A stretch of DNA of 64,000 nucleotides from contig OY987266.1 of the NCBI GenBank assembly GCA_963920665.1, positions 5,585,001-5,649,000 on the forward strand, written 5' to 3'. Positions 12,427-24,246 of this stretch are shown here, one piece after another; the stretch's first letter is position 1; each line of letters starts with the position of its first letter. Source of the DNA: Straminergon stramineum. Lineage: Eukaryota; Streptophyta; Bryopsida; Hypnales; Calliergonaceae. Made by a program: the position numbers and the translations under genes. The notes beneath the pieces are model-generated. The model worked only from the letters and a program-made list of their open reading frames with translations. It was not told where the DNA came from and searched no databases.

Positions 12427-12586
12427 TAAGGTAACTCAACCTATGACAATCCAAATGGAAGCCAACCCATCACAAACAAAATTACAATAGTGGTGTACAT
12501 TCTAGTTCTGAAATGTATACCTCTAGAATATTTTTGCTTGTGATTGGCTAGCTCCCATTTGGACTATCATAGGTTGAGTTACCTTA
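12427..12586. mobile_element. Fold-back MITE, 160 bp, with long inverted ends
   Basis: Starts TAAGGTAACTCAACCTATGA and ends with the reverse complement. Imperfect complementarity continues for about 55 bp on each side (AAATGGAAGCCAACC opposite GGCTAGCTCCCATTT). The terminal TA may be the target duplication. Confidence 0.8.
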
Positions 12587-13103
12587 TACCAACATGCCAA
12601 GGTACAAATTTTCTTTTTGTAGGTTTAAGAAAAAATTGAAAAAAATATAAAGTGATTCCAAATTATGGTGCACAAACTTCAATTTTAGACATGGCTAATT
12701 TTGAAATTAATTTTGTTTCAAATTAGAACTAATTTTTTCTTCAAACTTCCATAGTAATGTGTTTTATGTCCCATTCTACAACTTTCATATATGGACTTTT
12801 GGACTTTGCCCATTGATGTTGATGGTCTCATTGTTTGAATGTAAGTTTCAAATCCATATTCAATTTTGTTCATCACTATATGTGGTAAAAATGCTTGTTT
12901 GGAAAATCAAAACTAAACTCACGTGCAATACAATTTGTTTGTGCACCAAAATTTCACAGAAATATAAGCATTGTCGACTTCATTCAATCAGATTTGAGGA
13001 AATAAGGGGCCGTTTCAGGCCTGTTTACTATATTGTTCCCGCAATAGTGAGGGCACACCTAACCGTTGTCAACCGTCATAAATACTAAAAAAAAGAAAAA
13101 AAA

Positions 13104-13236
13104 AGTTTTTTTCAATCCTGAAATTGAAAAAAAAAAGTTTTTTTCAATCCTGAAATTGAAAAAAAAAAGTTTTTTTCAATCCTGAAATTGAAAAAAAAAA
13201 GTTTTTTTCAATCCTGAAATTGAAAAAAAAAGTTGA
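13104..13236. repeat. Minisatellite, four copies of a 32-bp hairpin unit
   Basis: Unit: G, seven T, CAATCCTGAAATTG, then about ten A. In each unit TTTTTTTCAAT can pair with ATTGAAAAAAA around a short loop, so the array is a row of potential hairpins. The copies are almost identical, implying recent expansion. Confidence 0.92.
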
Positions 13237-13249
13237 AAAAAAATTAATA

Positions 13250-13285
13250 ACAAAACAAAACAAAACAAAACAAGAATAATAATAA

Positions 13286-13316
<31 letters not shown>

Positions 13317-13398
13317 AAAATAATAATAAATAATAATAAATAATAATAATAATAATAATAAATAATAATAATAATAATGATGATGATGATGATGATGT
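13250..13398. repeat. Microsatellites: (AAAAC)n, (AAT)n, (GAT)n
   Basis: Three simple repeats in a row. Minus-strand open frames of Ile/Tyr/Leu runs across them are artefacts of the AAT repeat. Confidence 0.95.
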
Positions 13399-13500
13399 AG
13401 CCATTGCCTAACCACATCAGCATTGCTGCAGTGGCACAATTCATTGAATTCCCTAATGCCAGTAACTCATAGTCTTCTATTTGGCCCAAATCTCATCTAA

Positions 13501-16416
13501 TGTTTATACTACCCTTATGCAACCAAGGGTGGCATAGTAGCTTGGAGTTGTGATAAATTTGTATCGAAACACTTTTTTGAAATCTAACGTCTTGAAAGAC
13601 AAATGAGGAGAAAAAAATCACACCGAGATGTTAACAAATGAAAGTGGAAGTATATTCTAAATATTCAAGTATATTCACATAAATTCAAAAAGTTTACAAA
13701 AAGAAATGAAAAAATTCATGATTTTTGATTATCCATATGTTAAAAATAGTTTCATGTATTGGTTTTGAATAAGAGTATGTGAAATTGCTTAAGGGGTTGG
13801 TAATAGGCACTTCCACACCTTAGTTGTTATTTTACTACATTGCATGATTCACCAACTCGCAATCGACCTCCAATTGTGCAAATAAAAACATAGAAATAGT
13901 TAATATAATAGAGTTGATCTTACAATGCAAGCAAAACTAGGTTTTTTAGCATGTGTACTCTATGTGGTAAAAAAGTTGGTGTGGAATAATGAAACTAAAC
14001 TCAAATTCAGTATGAAAATTTCAAAGTAACATGAGCATTGTTAACATTCTAAACCGCCCTCATGTGACCTATGGTGTCACATTAGCTTGGAGCTGTGGCA
14101 AATTTGTATCCCAAGCCACAGACAGATGCATTAAGCCAATTTAAACTATAAAAATAGTTTCCTCATCATCTTCTAAAAGTTGGTTCTCATAATTTAGAGG
14201 GGTGTATTTTATTATGTAATTAGTTTAGTTTTTGTTCAATGTAGGCCAAGTGTATATTATATAGTATCTACACTTAAAATGGCATGAATAAGCTTTGTGG
14301 TATGATCAATATGCTCTAAAAAATGAACATTAATTTTTTCACATTGGTGAAGGACTATGAATCAAAATGCAAGTGGTTTCATAAGGTTTAGACACATTGT
14401 GAATTAGTTACAAATTCTCAAAGATGCAAAGTGTAGGTTGCTAAAAGTGTCATGTAGGTGATGCTGAAACCCATTTGATGCACATGAATAAATCACACTA
14501 GTAGATTCAAAACATGTCGTAGAGAAGTATAAAAACAATAGAAAGTGAATAAAAAATCAACCACTTGTAAGGTTTGCCACCTCCATAGTACTATAAATAG
14601 TGTTGCACACTACTCAAAATGGCCCCAAACTCCACCTTACACTTGTCCTTGTAATGCATACCATTTTGGGTATCCTCCTTGTTTAGTTTCCTTTCAAAAA
14701 GAGGGGTCAATTTCAAGGAGTGGTCCATTTTAGGTGTCATTACCTTACTGTGTGAGACTGGGGTGATCTATGAGTCATTTGTAGGTAATATGTTTTCAAC
14801 TTCGAAAATAACCCATGTCAGAAAGGCGGAAAGGGAAAAAAAATTCTGATTTCTCTTTACGTCTCTTAAGAAAATCTTGTCTAGCCACCAAGAAAGAGAT
14901 ATCAGAAAAAGCATAGTTTTGGGGAGCGTGTAGAGCATCATGCAGCACCTCTCGTGCGAAAAGGTCGTCAGAGGAGATCCACCCTGTTCTTCGTGAAGCG
15001 ACTTCCAAGGGCCAGCTCCAAATCCACAGGCTGGGGGCTAAAAATTGCAGAGCTTTACCATAACAATGAACAGAAAGACTTGCCCTGTCAGAGAAGAACG
15101 TCCAAGGAGGACGGGCTGGAGAATCGCTTCACTCTAATGAAAACAGAAAGAGATGATGAACCCCTAAAGCCATTAATAAAACGGGACTCTCACCGAATAT
15201 GAAATTAATGCACATGGGGCAGAAAATCTCTCTATCGAAATATTCAATCGAACTCTCTACGTTGATGACGTAGAAGAACATAGTTGATCACTCAAAACGT
15301 ATCCCACGATGAATTTCCAGATTCGGAGTGGCTTTCAGCATCTGCCAATTCCACCTACAGCAAAAGAAAAACAAGAGCGACGGTCATGCAAAAAAGAACA
15401 TGCACTAGTAGAGAAGAAAGATGCCCGAACAGAGCAGAGTCGTCCAAGTCACGTCAAGGAGAGAACCTGAAGACATCTGAAGGGAAGCCAGGATATTAAT
15501 TTGAACGTTTACATAAAAGAGTCACAATATATTTAAAAGCTCACGGTAATTTGAGCATGAATCTGAAATGTGCATGCCCATGATAATTGCTGAGAGATGC
15601 ATACGACTGGGACAAGGAAGACAGTACGCCAGTAGAACTGCAGGAAAGCGACGCTATTTGTCACTACTGCAACAACAAACTGATTCAAATGTGAAACCAC
15701 CGAGCGTAGCTATACTGCAGATCATGCTCTCAAGTAGAAAACTACTGGTAGATCTAAATGTCCTCTTCAGAGGTTGATACCGATGCAGGCTCACAACCTA
15801 CACCAGGCATATTAGGAACATGCTCTGGTATATATGGTGGCAAAAGCGATATCCTGTCATTGTCACCAAGGTTTATAGAAGTACATGCAAAAGTAGAGCA
15901 GCCGCTACACTACCTACCGGCCGATCATCTACGGTGAAAATTATCGATTCTTTCTCAGTTGTGAATTGTGGTGGCATCAGAATGAATAAAAATTCTGCAA
16001 AAAGACTAAACACGCTTTGATGTAAGGAGAACAATGAACATTCTATTGAATGCATTTTTAAATTTTAAAAAGAGTTATGCATGCTACAACAAATGCTTAG
16101 TCATAAAACTACTAAAGACATGTCTGCACCTGGATATCTGTATACTGCTTCGGAACTGATCCTGACAGTAAAAACTTAAACATGATAGTCGAAGAGGTAG
16201 GGGCAGAACCTAGTGCATGCTTCCAATTGTCCAAATGTTCTCATAAGATTTTAATGTCAACACTCTTCCATCACTGCGTCTTCCATGGAACATAAGTTAC
16301 ATTGATATTGATATTCCGATGCAGATCGTGCGAAAAGCGAGGCTTCTCTGCCTAACCATTTACTCGGGCTGGACTTCAACAGGTAGAAGAGCATGGCACT
16401 TTGCTAAGTGAGGAGA
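13501..16416. other. Gene-free stretch; 14.8-16.3 kb is less AT-rich
   Basis: 13.5-14.8 kb is AT-rich with nothing recognised. 14.8-16.3 kb has more balanced composition and a row of short plus-strand open frames (14954-15202, 15284-15499, 15568-15777, 15820-16020), none resembling a known protein. It lies 3' of the SMO gene, so part may be 3' UTR or a noncoding transcript. No function is proposed. Confidence 0.3.
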
Positions 16417-17361
16417 TTATGACGCTTTGACATCCCTGGACACTGAAGCAGAAATGGCTTTCAGGTCATTCGTCTGCAACCACCCGTTCTCTCGCATCTG
16501 CTGTTCCTTGCCTTTGGCGATCGCCTCCATCTTGTGCACGTCCTTCATGTAGCGGTACCCCTTATTCGTACCGTAAACCGTGTCGCAATACGTGAACACC
16601 GAGGCAAAATTACTCTGGCTCTTCCCACCAACAAAGTGATGATAATCGTGGTACTCGGACCCTCCGTAGAACGGAATGAAGCGCGTCGGATTCCAAGGAA
16701 AATCGTATCCGCTATGCGTCTCGAGAGCCTCCAACTGCCGTATCGCAATCCAAACCCAAAAGGTGATGATATGGCCGGGCGCTATTGCTGGCCCCACAAA
16801 CGTCGGAATCCCTAGAATCACAATTTCGGCCCAATGTGCATACGGCGCCGCGAAGCTCGTCGGGGTCTGGAACTCATGGTGCACGCAATGCACGTTGTCG
16901 TACCACCAACCCTGGTGCAAATACCGGTGCAACCAGTAATTCCCATAATCTTCCACAATCGTGTAAATCGCCAGTTGCAAAAACGCCTCCGTGAGCGTCG
17001 GCAGCGGCAGACCGAATCGGATGTTAATAAACTTCACCGCCGGAAAGGAGCAAAGCTGCAGTGGCCCGACCACCGTGAAAAACGACCACAGCACAACCTT
17101 ATAACACCGCCAAGTCTCCGCGGGCTCATTGTGTACCCCGGGCTGCACTTTGTACTTCTCCGCGCTCCGCACCTTCCACACATCCAGCAGCACGTACGGC
17201 AACGGCGCGACAGAGAAGATGATAAACAGAAACACGATGTTGAAGCAATACAACGTGTAATCACTCACATTATGAGTCTGGTTCCACCACCACCCCTCCC
17301 AAAACGTCAAATCTCTCCCCAAAGCTCCAGCCGCCTCACTGATACTCAAGAACGGAATCAT
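16417..17361 (-). CDS. SMO1: Sterol C-4 methyl oxidase (methylsterol monooxygenase, SMO1-like)
   Basis: ER membrane di-iron enzyme that oxidises a C-4 methyl group of sterol precursors during phytosterol synthesis. The 314 residues lie in one uninterrupted frame, close to the usual plant SMO length (about 300). It has the three histidine boxes of the fatty-acid hydroxylase superfamily: HRYLH, HCVHH and HDYHH. SMO-specific blocks include DYGNYWLHRYLHQ, YAHWAEIVILGIPTFVGPAI, ETHSGYDFPWNPTRFIPFYG and SNFASVFTYCDTVYGTNKGY. The last two favour the SMO1 over the SMO2 type, though I could not align them. Hydrophobic helices lie near residues 40-60, 95-125 and 170-200. The ATG giving MIPFLSIS is chosen because it matches the family N-terminus; the frame stays open upstream only from a GTG and yields an Arg-rich segment with no family match. 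No coding intron is seen. Confidence 0.95.
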   Translation of the reverse strand: MIPFLSISEAAGALGRDLTFWEGWWWNQTHNVSDYTLYCFNIVFLFIIFSVAPLPYVLLDVWKVRSAEKYKVQPGVHNEPAETWRCYKVVLWSFFTVVGPLQLCSFPAVKFINIRFGLPLPTLTEAFLQLAIYTIVEDYGNYWLHRYLHQGWWYDNVHCVHHEFQTPTSFAAPYAHWAEIVILGIPTFVGPAIAPGHIITFWVWIAIRQLEALETHSGYDFPWNPTRFIPFYGGSEYHDYHHFVGGKSQSNFASVFTYCDTVYGTNKGYRYMKDVHKMEAIAKGKEQQMRENGWLQTNDLKAISASVSRDVKAS

Positions 17362-18304
17362 CTCTCCCCGATCGAAAACACGACTCTCACCAAAAGCTTC
17401 CAACCAAACGCAAATCTCCACCGGACCCCCCCGAATCAGCACCGATTGGCCAGCAGAAAAGCTCCCAGGAAGCGTGATCAATGCACAGAAAGCAAGGCGG
17501 AGACGCAGGAGACGCCGCAGGAGACGCCGCGGGAGCACGCCCAGCAGCGGAGTAGCCGGAACTCTGCCCTTCGTCCCCTGGTGTAGCGGGGTACTCCACG
17601 CCGGAGAGAGCTACTGCTTCTCTACTTTCCTTCATATGGGTGTCCTCGGGGGTGGACGCTTCCGTCCACCAACACTCACAGCATTCCGGAATATCATCCA
17701 CCGATTTTGAACGACATTCGTCGTCTTCGGTCGGTCTGGTCGTCGTCATCACTTTCTTATGAAAAAACGTTCACGAGCGTCCAATGTTCGTTAAGGTACT
17801 AACTCACTGTACAGTAACTTACTGTACAGTTGTTGCAACTGAAGCTTACCGGCGGGTACGACATTTCAACCAATTCATTCTTAAATGAAAACTAAACTTG
17901 AAAGTTTCATTTGGAAAAGGAAAAAAAAAGAGGACTGGAAAAAATTTCACGTGGACCCTTTCTTTTCTTTTTTCTTTCATTTTTGGAAACACCTGAAACG
18001 GAATTTCATTGCAAAGGCAAACTGAAGTAAAAAGCCACCAGCCACACTCTTGGATCCTTCCATTAATCAATGAAAAAGGCTGCAAAATTCCCGTCTCCTG
18101 TTCTTTGCAATAAATTGGAACCTCCGGAGTCCGGAGTTCCGAAGCAGCAAAGATTTTTCTGTCATGCTCCAGAAAGAGTGCATATGGGATTGGACGTTAC
18201 CTCTGGAACGATCAGCTGACGACGCAAACGACGTCCTTTGGGATGGGAGAACTTCACCACAGACAGACTGTAAGTTAAGATGGGGGAAGAAAAAAAATGT
18301 TTCT
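17362..18304. other. SMO promoter region
   Basis: A GC-rich leader region (17362-17760) is followed by AT-rich DNA. The minus-strand 5' UTR and promoter should be here. The only notable motif is the GTAC inverted repeat at 17807-17829. Confidence 0.45.
17807..17829. promoter_or_regulatory. Perfect GTAC-containing inverted repeat
   Basis: CTGTACAGTA and its reverse complement are separated by ACT, about 450 bp upstream of the SMO start. GTAC is the core recognised by plant SBP/SPL-type factors (also in copper response). Two copies in a palindrome could be a dimer site, but function is inferred from sequence only. Confidence 0.4.
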
Positions 18305-18557
18305 TTAACCCATGAGCGCCCAGAGCATATTTTTCAAAATCCAGACCCTTCTGAACCCATTCCCAATCAAACTATAACCCAAAACGAGATCCACAGAAAT
18401 TTGAATGTACCGATTGGTAGTGGAGAGAAGCCTGAAGCATGTGGGGGAAAGGACAAATGATTTCACCATGTCATTGAAAATGTTGTAATAGTCAAATAGA
18501 GAAACCTTTCATTTTAGAGAGGCTGGATTTGAGGCTCTCGGGTGCACTGTGGGTTAA
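18305..18557. mobile_element. TTAA-flanked piggyBac-type MITE, 253 bp
   Basis: Starts TTAACCCATGAGCGCCCAGA and ends CGGGTGCACTGTGGGTTAA. The ends are imperfect inverted repeats. The interior is not clearly related to the class C copies. Confidence 0.6.
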
Positions 18558-19244
18558 TCAAATTGTTCAGTTTTTGGATTGAAAGTTGCTTGAGTACATG
18601 CAAGTTTTGGAAGTTGCTTGAATACAATTTCAGGGAATAGCATTGGAAATTCCCTTCATTATGGTATTGTTGACTTTTCAAAAGTAGAAGAAGAAGATGC
18701 TTGATCCATGGATCACCCTTGTAGTATAGTTATTTGGGCCATTTCATGCAATTCACTCTTGATGAGGATTTTAGCCATAATAAAAGTGATATTTGAGGGG
18801 AATTTAAACTCAACTAGGTAATGTAGTTTCTACTGCAATTGGAATTTTCAAAAAATTTGTAAATGTCGATATTTTATAGCAATAAGAAGTTTGTACCTAC
18901 AACTATGGTTTGTTGATTTCCTGATTTTAGAATGACATAGTAACTTTGGTTTATACTATAATGCTATACACCATAATATACATCTATGGTGAAAATTTCA
19001 GATTTTTTGAGTATTTTGTATATTTGATATGAATATTCTTCATTTTTTATTGATAAGTTCATCATAATTTGTAATTTTTTCCCAAAAAAATTGAAAATTT
19101 CATGACTTGTAGTAGACATAGGATTTCATCTCAAAAAGTAAATATAAATTTTTTGGTCTATATCCAGTTGTAAAATGGCTACAAACAAGGTGATGGACAA
19201 CGAGGCTTTGAAATTGATGATCATGGGCTCCCATCCTTCCAAGG
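18558..19244. other. AT-rich intergenic DNA, nothing recognised
   Basis: No gene, RNA gene or bounded repeat seen. Confidence 0.4.
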
Positions 19245-20164
19245 TTAACCCCTAAGGACTCAATGGCAATTTTGGGTAGCTAACTATGAACGGAATTTTT
19301 CTTTTTTTCTTTGAAATTTCTTCACAACATGTGCCCGAGGAGTAGTAGTTTAAGGCCCAACAATTTTCACAATTTTTGACTACATGGTTAAAAAGTTATT
19401 GCATGATATGTAATTTTCATTGTTCAAAGGGCACCTTGGGCAACTAAAAAATTTCTGAAAAAATCATTTTGTTAAAAAACAAAAAAAATTGAAATTGATT
19501 TCCTATATATATGTGGGAAGCTTTGAATCATTCCATTTTGAATAATGAGATGAAAGTTATCAGGAGCTCTTGTTTGTGGGCTATTATGGATTTCCTACTA
19601 TAAAATAAACTTTGAAGTCCTTTATTTAATTAAAATTTTATTTAAAAATTAAAATAAAATCATAGGATGTAGATTTTTTTATTTCAACACTACAACCATT
19701 GGGATTGGCATTTTGCAATTCCATAACAAAATTCTTAACAATATAGTATTTTGAATCATTTTCTATTTCTTTCTACTTGCTATTTTTTTGTATATGTTAT
19801 ACAATTCTAAATGATCGAAATTTTTCAAGCATTGTAGCCAACTAACTTTAAAGAATGAATCCAAAGAAGAACCACCCTTTTGGACATTTTTTCATATAAA
19901 TGTGACCTTGTGAAGTGCAATTGCTTGATTTCTCATAGAGCCAAAAAAGGATTTTTGTCAATTCAAATGCTACTAATATCTTGCAATCTACGAGGTGAAA
20001 ATTTCTGAAAGTTTTTTCACATCTTCTCAAACCAACATACTACTAGATTCTTCTTTTATATTTGTCTAAATTTATTTATTTTTTCTAAAATTTGATACTT
20101 CCTCTACAAATGACAGTTTTGGAGTGTTTTTGGTAAAATCATAGTAAAAAAACTCTAGGGGGTG
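19245..20164 (+). mobile_element. piggyBac-type nonautonomous element, about 920 bp (class A, copy 1)
   Basis: Starts TTAACCCCTAAGGACTC. The interior is shared with 32226, 43730 and 50630: CCCGAGGAGTA, TTAAGGCCCAACAATTTTCA, TGACTACATGGTTAAAAAGT, TTGTGAAGTGCA. The right end has decayed (CTCTAGGGGGTG) and lost its TTAA. No coding capacity. Confidence 0.78.
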
Positions 20165-20495
20165 ATGCATGTACAATTCTAACACATTTTTATTGTTTTG
20201 CTAGGTTGTTGTTAAGGGAGTGAACTACCAAGGTAAACATACACATTATGGACCCTTTTCCCAATTGTATGCCTATCTCTACTTAATTATCCGATATTTT
20301 AGCACCTAAAATCTAGAGCATATGTAGATAGAGATGTTCTTGGAAGACGTCAGTAATGGGTATGCCAAAATAAGGGGGCATGAGATTTGTTTTTTTCAAG
20401 AAGAGTTGAGAATCCAATTGTTGCTTTCTACTACTTTCATTTTTATTTCATCCCCAAAGCCTCTAATTGACCAAAGTAGGTTGTATGTTTAGGTA
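20165..20495. other. AT-rich intergenic DNA, nothing recognised
   Basis: No gene or bounded repeat seen between the class A element and the CACTA MITE. Confidence 0.35.
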
Positions 20496-20647
20496 CACTA
20501 GTAGAAGGGGGGGGGGTAGGCACTAAAGAATATTGCTAGAGTATTGTACCCAAAGCCCATATTGGCACTAGCTTGGTGCAAATGTAGACCTTTGGTACCA
20601 TGTTGTGACACTATTCCTATGTCCCTAAGACCACCATTCTACTAGTG
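20496..20647. mobile_element. CACTA-type MITE, 152 bp
   Basis: Ends CACTAGTAGAA and TTCTACTAGTG, flanked by a perfect 3-bp direct duplication GTA (20493-20495 and 20648-20650). A CACTA terminus with a 3-bp target duplication is diagnostic of the CACTA (En/Spm) superfamily. Far too small to code for a transposase. Confidence 0.88.
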
Positions 20648-22262
20648 GTAGGTTGTAGTGACTTGAGACTTTTGATTTTTTTTTTTTATATATTTAGTTC
20701 AGCTTCCAATCATCATCTTCTTTGATCAAGCTTGTTTCTTTGCAATTCCAACAAGTACTACAAATTTCATAAAGTATACTTGTTTAAAATCAAAGTAAAC
20801 TTGAGTTATAGTAGCTAAAAATCATTTTAGTCTTTCATGTTTTTAATAGGTATATATGAACGTGAAAAAAGTTTTTCATCATTCAATTAATATATAGAGA
20901 GAGATGAAGTGAAAATTATGACTAACTTTGTCTAGAGGCAAATGGCATCTCTTTATAAAAATAACATTTGAAGTTCTTTAAAGACTATAATTTTAGCAGG
21001 TTTAGGGGAAAAAAATGACATTAAGTATAAATTACCTACTACAACATTCTCACCATTGGGATTAACATTTTTTAATTATTCTATTGAATTATTAGAAATT
21101 TGTTGTTTCAAGTCAATTTTCTATTGCCTTCTACCATAGAAAAAACCCTCCAAAAATGATTCTAATTGGTATGTATAGTTAAAAAATGATGTATTCTCAA
21201 CTTCTATATTTCTTCATCACACGATTATTCCTCATATTTTATTTTAGGAGTGTAGGAAGTATAAATTTCTTATTAAAAACTTAGAAGATGAAACTGCACT
21301 TATAAGATGTGTTATAAAAATCTTGTATTTTAGATTCTAAAGATATAATCTTGTTGTTATGAATGTACATGCCACATGGTAAAATATATATGCTATTTGG
21401 AAAAAAAAACTTTTCAAATAAAGGTTCTTAAGATAATATTCAACATACCATATGGTACAAAAGTTACTATATAAAGGGATGTAGATGAGGTAGTAGGGCA
21501 AATATTATAACTATGCAAGGTAATTTAGTTCATGGCAAATTTTAAGGCAAACAAGAAGAAGTTGGCTTTGCCTTTGAAACTCATAGTTCCAAGGCCATTT
21601 TTTCATAAAAAATTATTTAAAATTTCCATTTCTAGTGCAAAGAGAAAAAAAAATTTAATAGAATTATTTACATATTTAACTATAAGATCTTGTAGTAGAT
21701 TAGTATGAGAATGTGTGGAAAACATTTCAAATACTTTAACTACATAGATTGCAAGATAAATGCATTCAAAGTCAAAGAATCATGTTTTCTGGCACTGCAA
21801 TTAATCAGTTTATGAGACTTTGATTATTTTCAAATTAAAATTTTTTTTCTGTAGATTTTTAATTAAAAAAAATTATTACAAAGAATTGAGTTGAAAATCT
21901 AGGAAAATTAGAATTTAAAAAATAATAGGATTTTCATTTTTTAGAAGAAAATTATGAAATAGAAGAAGATATGTGATAAAAGAAAAAACACAATCATTCA
22001 TAATTGTAAAATGAAATAAAACATACTAATTCCAATGGTGAGATTTTTTAAGCAATCAAAATCAACCCTATAGAACTACTTTTTTTTAATGTGAAAATTG
22101 AATTCTAAAACAAATCCTACACGTTATTTCTTCAAAATAATGCTTTGAGTATCCACAAAACAAGATGCTCCATAAATTTCATATCACAAATCCAAATGTA
22201 TCTATAAATCAAAGCTTTCCATATAGACAAAAATACAATCTATGAGAAAGAAAAAAATTCCC
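20648..22262. other. Very AT-rich intergenic DNA
   Basis: No open frame, RNA gene or bounded repeat recognised. Confidence 0.4.
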
Positions 22263-22263
22263 G

Positions 22264-22271
22264 ATATATAT

Positions 22272-22336
<65 letters not shown>

Positions 22337-22344
22337 TTTTTTTT
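22264..22344. repeat. (TA)n followed by poly-T
   Basis: About 56 bp of alternating TA followed by about 25 T. A simple repeat whose length is prone to sequencing error. Confidence 0.95.
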
Positions 22345-24016
22345 CTGCCTGCTGAGTTTAGTTATGTGCTTATTGTGGTATTATTTTTGCTCCAAGTACC
22401 AATTGAAAGAAAAATTATATTGAAGCAATTTCCTGGAAAGCTAATAAGTTTTTCACAAAAAATTGAGCTCTTAGGAACTTGCCCAAAATCCATTTTGTCT
22501 CCTAAGGGGACAATGGGACTTTAGGGATTAATGGTTGTAGGAATTAGCATGCAAAGAAAAATTTATACACATTCAATGTTATACAGAGTAATTTCTTTGG
22601 AATTTGACTTGGAACCCTAGACAACCAAATTCTTGAATCTTGCCAACCTAAACTTGGTAGAAGTTCTTTCTCTTCTTGTCTTAGCACTAAAACAAATCCT
22701 CCATGGGTTGAAATGGATTTGTGTTGAATTTATACTTAAGCAAATAAAAATTGCATCGAAACTACTACAAAATTAATACCAAACCATAGTGGATTTGCAC
22801 TTACTAGTATAGATGTTCAGAAGCCACATGATATCTACACCTAATTGTGTCTAAATATAGAGTTGAGCATTGTTCCCTTTTATTTTTCAATAGTTTAATT
22901 TTTAGGGATCTTGTTGGAAGCCAAAAGAATATCAATCTAGATATTTCTACTTATACATTTTTTGGACACCGTATGAATAAACACTGAATTTTCAAAGTGC
23001 TGAAAATAGGTGTAATCTAAAAGCGCTCCTAGATTCTCATGAATAAGAGCCACACATTTAATCCAAGTTGTTTTTTTGGTTTTTTTTTGGGGTGGGGGGC
23101 ATTTAGGAAGGAGTCGCAAATCAAGTGGGCAAATTCTTTCAACATGGTTCCCTTTGCATTATCAATGTGAAATCCGTTTAGCAATTATATTGATAGCAAT
23201 ATTTTCATCGAGTTTCATTTATAATAACCCACTTGAAGTCCCAAAGATCCACTTGAAATACTGACTTTTTTTTTCTGAAATGATCACGTGAAGACTAGCG
23301 TGGGAAAAGCTGTGTGGATGATGGACAGGATAATGCTAAGGATGGTGGAGCAAATAATGACCTGAGGACTGAGGACAGCCAGAATGGGAAATTATAGGAA
23401 CACAAAATCATTGTTAATTTGTACAATTTGTCTCGTATTTCTGTCATTAAGTTATATGGTATGAGCACAAAAAATAAAGGATGTTCCCATGCAGTGCACG
23501 TTGTAATTAAGTTTTATTTTTCTTTAAATTTTCTCCGACAGAAGGATACATTCCTAACGTACTACACTGCCTGTCCGAAGTACTCCATATGATTTAAGGT
23601 AGCCAACCCATTTCCAACCCATTTCCAACCACTTAAGCAATTATGCATATTTGGAGCAGAGGTTTTTTGAATGCAGAATTTTTCGCATGTGCAAAAATAG
23701 TGTTTAGAAGGATTGCATATTTTTTCATAATTTTATTGCAAAAAAATGTAATTACTATGAATTTTTTAGTGGAAGATTCTTTTTGACCTGTAATGGTGGT
23801 ATAGAACTTTCTATTTGTGACCATATGCTAATTGCACTATTGAGAGCCTTGCAACCAATCATAATGCAACACAACTACTCGGGAACTACACCACAACTTC
23901 ACTGAAAGAAAGTATCCTACATATTGGAAATGGGGGAGGTGGGGTGATGAGAAATGGATTGTCTATCTTAGTGTATTTCAGCAAACCTAATGTCAAAGCT
24001 GATGTGGAGTTTTCGG
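22345..24016. other. AT-rich intergenic DNA
   Basis: An element end TTTAGGGATTAA lies near 22520-22531, but its partner was not found. Nothing else recognised. Confidence 0.35.
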
Positions 24017-24246
24017 TTAACTCTTGAATGCCGGACTAGTGACCGTGGAAATCCTTCCTTTTGGAACCGTGTCATATCATCCACTTTAAAACAATCAAAA
24101 GTATCCATTGGGAGTCAAACTACTATAAAAGATCTTCCCTTTCCACCTGGAATTCCAAGGATGAATAGTTGCAATTTGTCCTACATAGGAGAATTCCTTG
24201 ACGTTCATCGGACAAAAAAACATCCGTTGCGTCCTTTAGGGGTTAA
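24017..24246 (+). mobile_element. TTAA-flanked piggyBac-type MITE, 230 bp (class C, copy 2)
   Basis: TTAACTCTTGAATGCCGG on the left and CGTCCTTTAGGGGTTAA on the right. The interior is about the same as 8725-8954 in the same orientation. The ends are closer to those of the larger classes (CCCCTAAA type) than copy 1. Confidence 0.87.

Larger units (their letters stand above)
12965..13500. repeat. Dispersed repeat, inverted relative to 60040-60360
   Basis: The flanks (AAATAAGGGGCCGTTTCAGG, GTTGTCAACCGTCATAAATA, CCTAACCACATCAGCATTG) reappear in reverse complement near 60350-60060 with changes. In this copy the middle has expanded into a minisatellite and AAT microsatellites; in the other it is a short poly-T stretch. 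Confidence 0.7.

Noticed and set aside
13104..13236. CRISPR-like array of regular repeats
   Set aside because: Units are contiguous with no unique spacers, and the genome is a plant's.
13144..13489. Overlapping minus-strand frames of Ile/Tyr/Leu
   Set aside because: Produced by AAT microsatellites; no real protein.
17362..17538. N-terminal extension of SMO starting MLPRRLL
   Set aside because: Its first codon is GTG, and the Arg-rich segment does not match the family, whereas the ATG at 17361 gives the usual SMO start.
16834..17586. 250-codon plus-strand open frame opposite SMO
   Set aside because: It is the antisense shadow of a GC-rich coding region. The minus strand has the conserved SMO protein; this one is Arg/Pro/His-rich with no domain.
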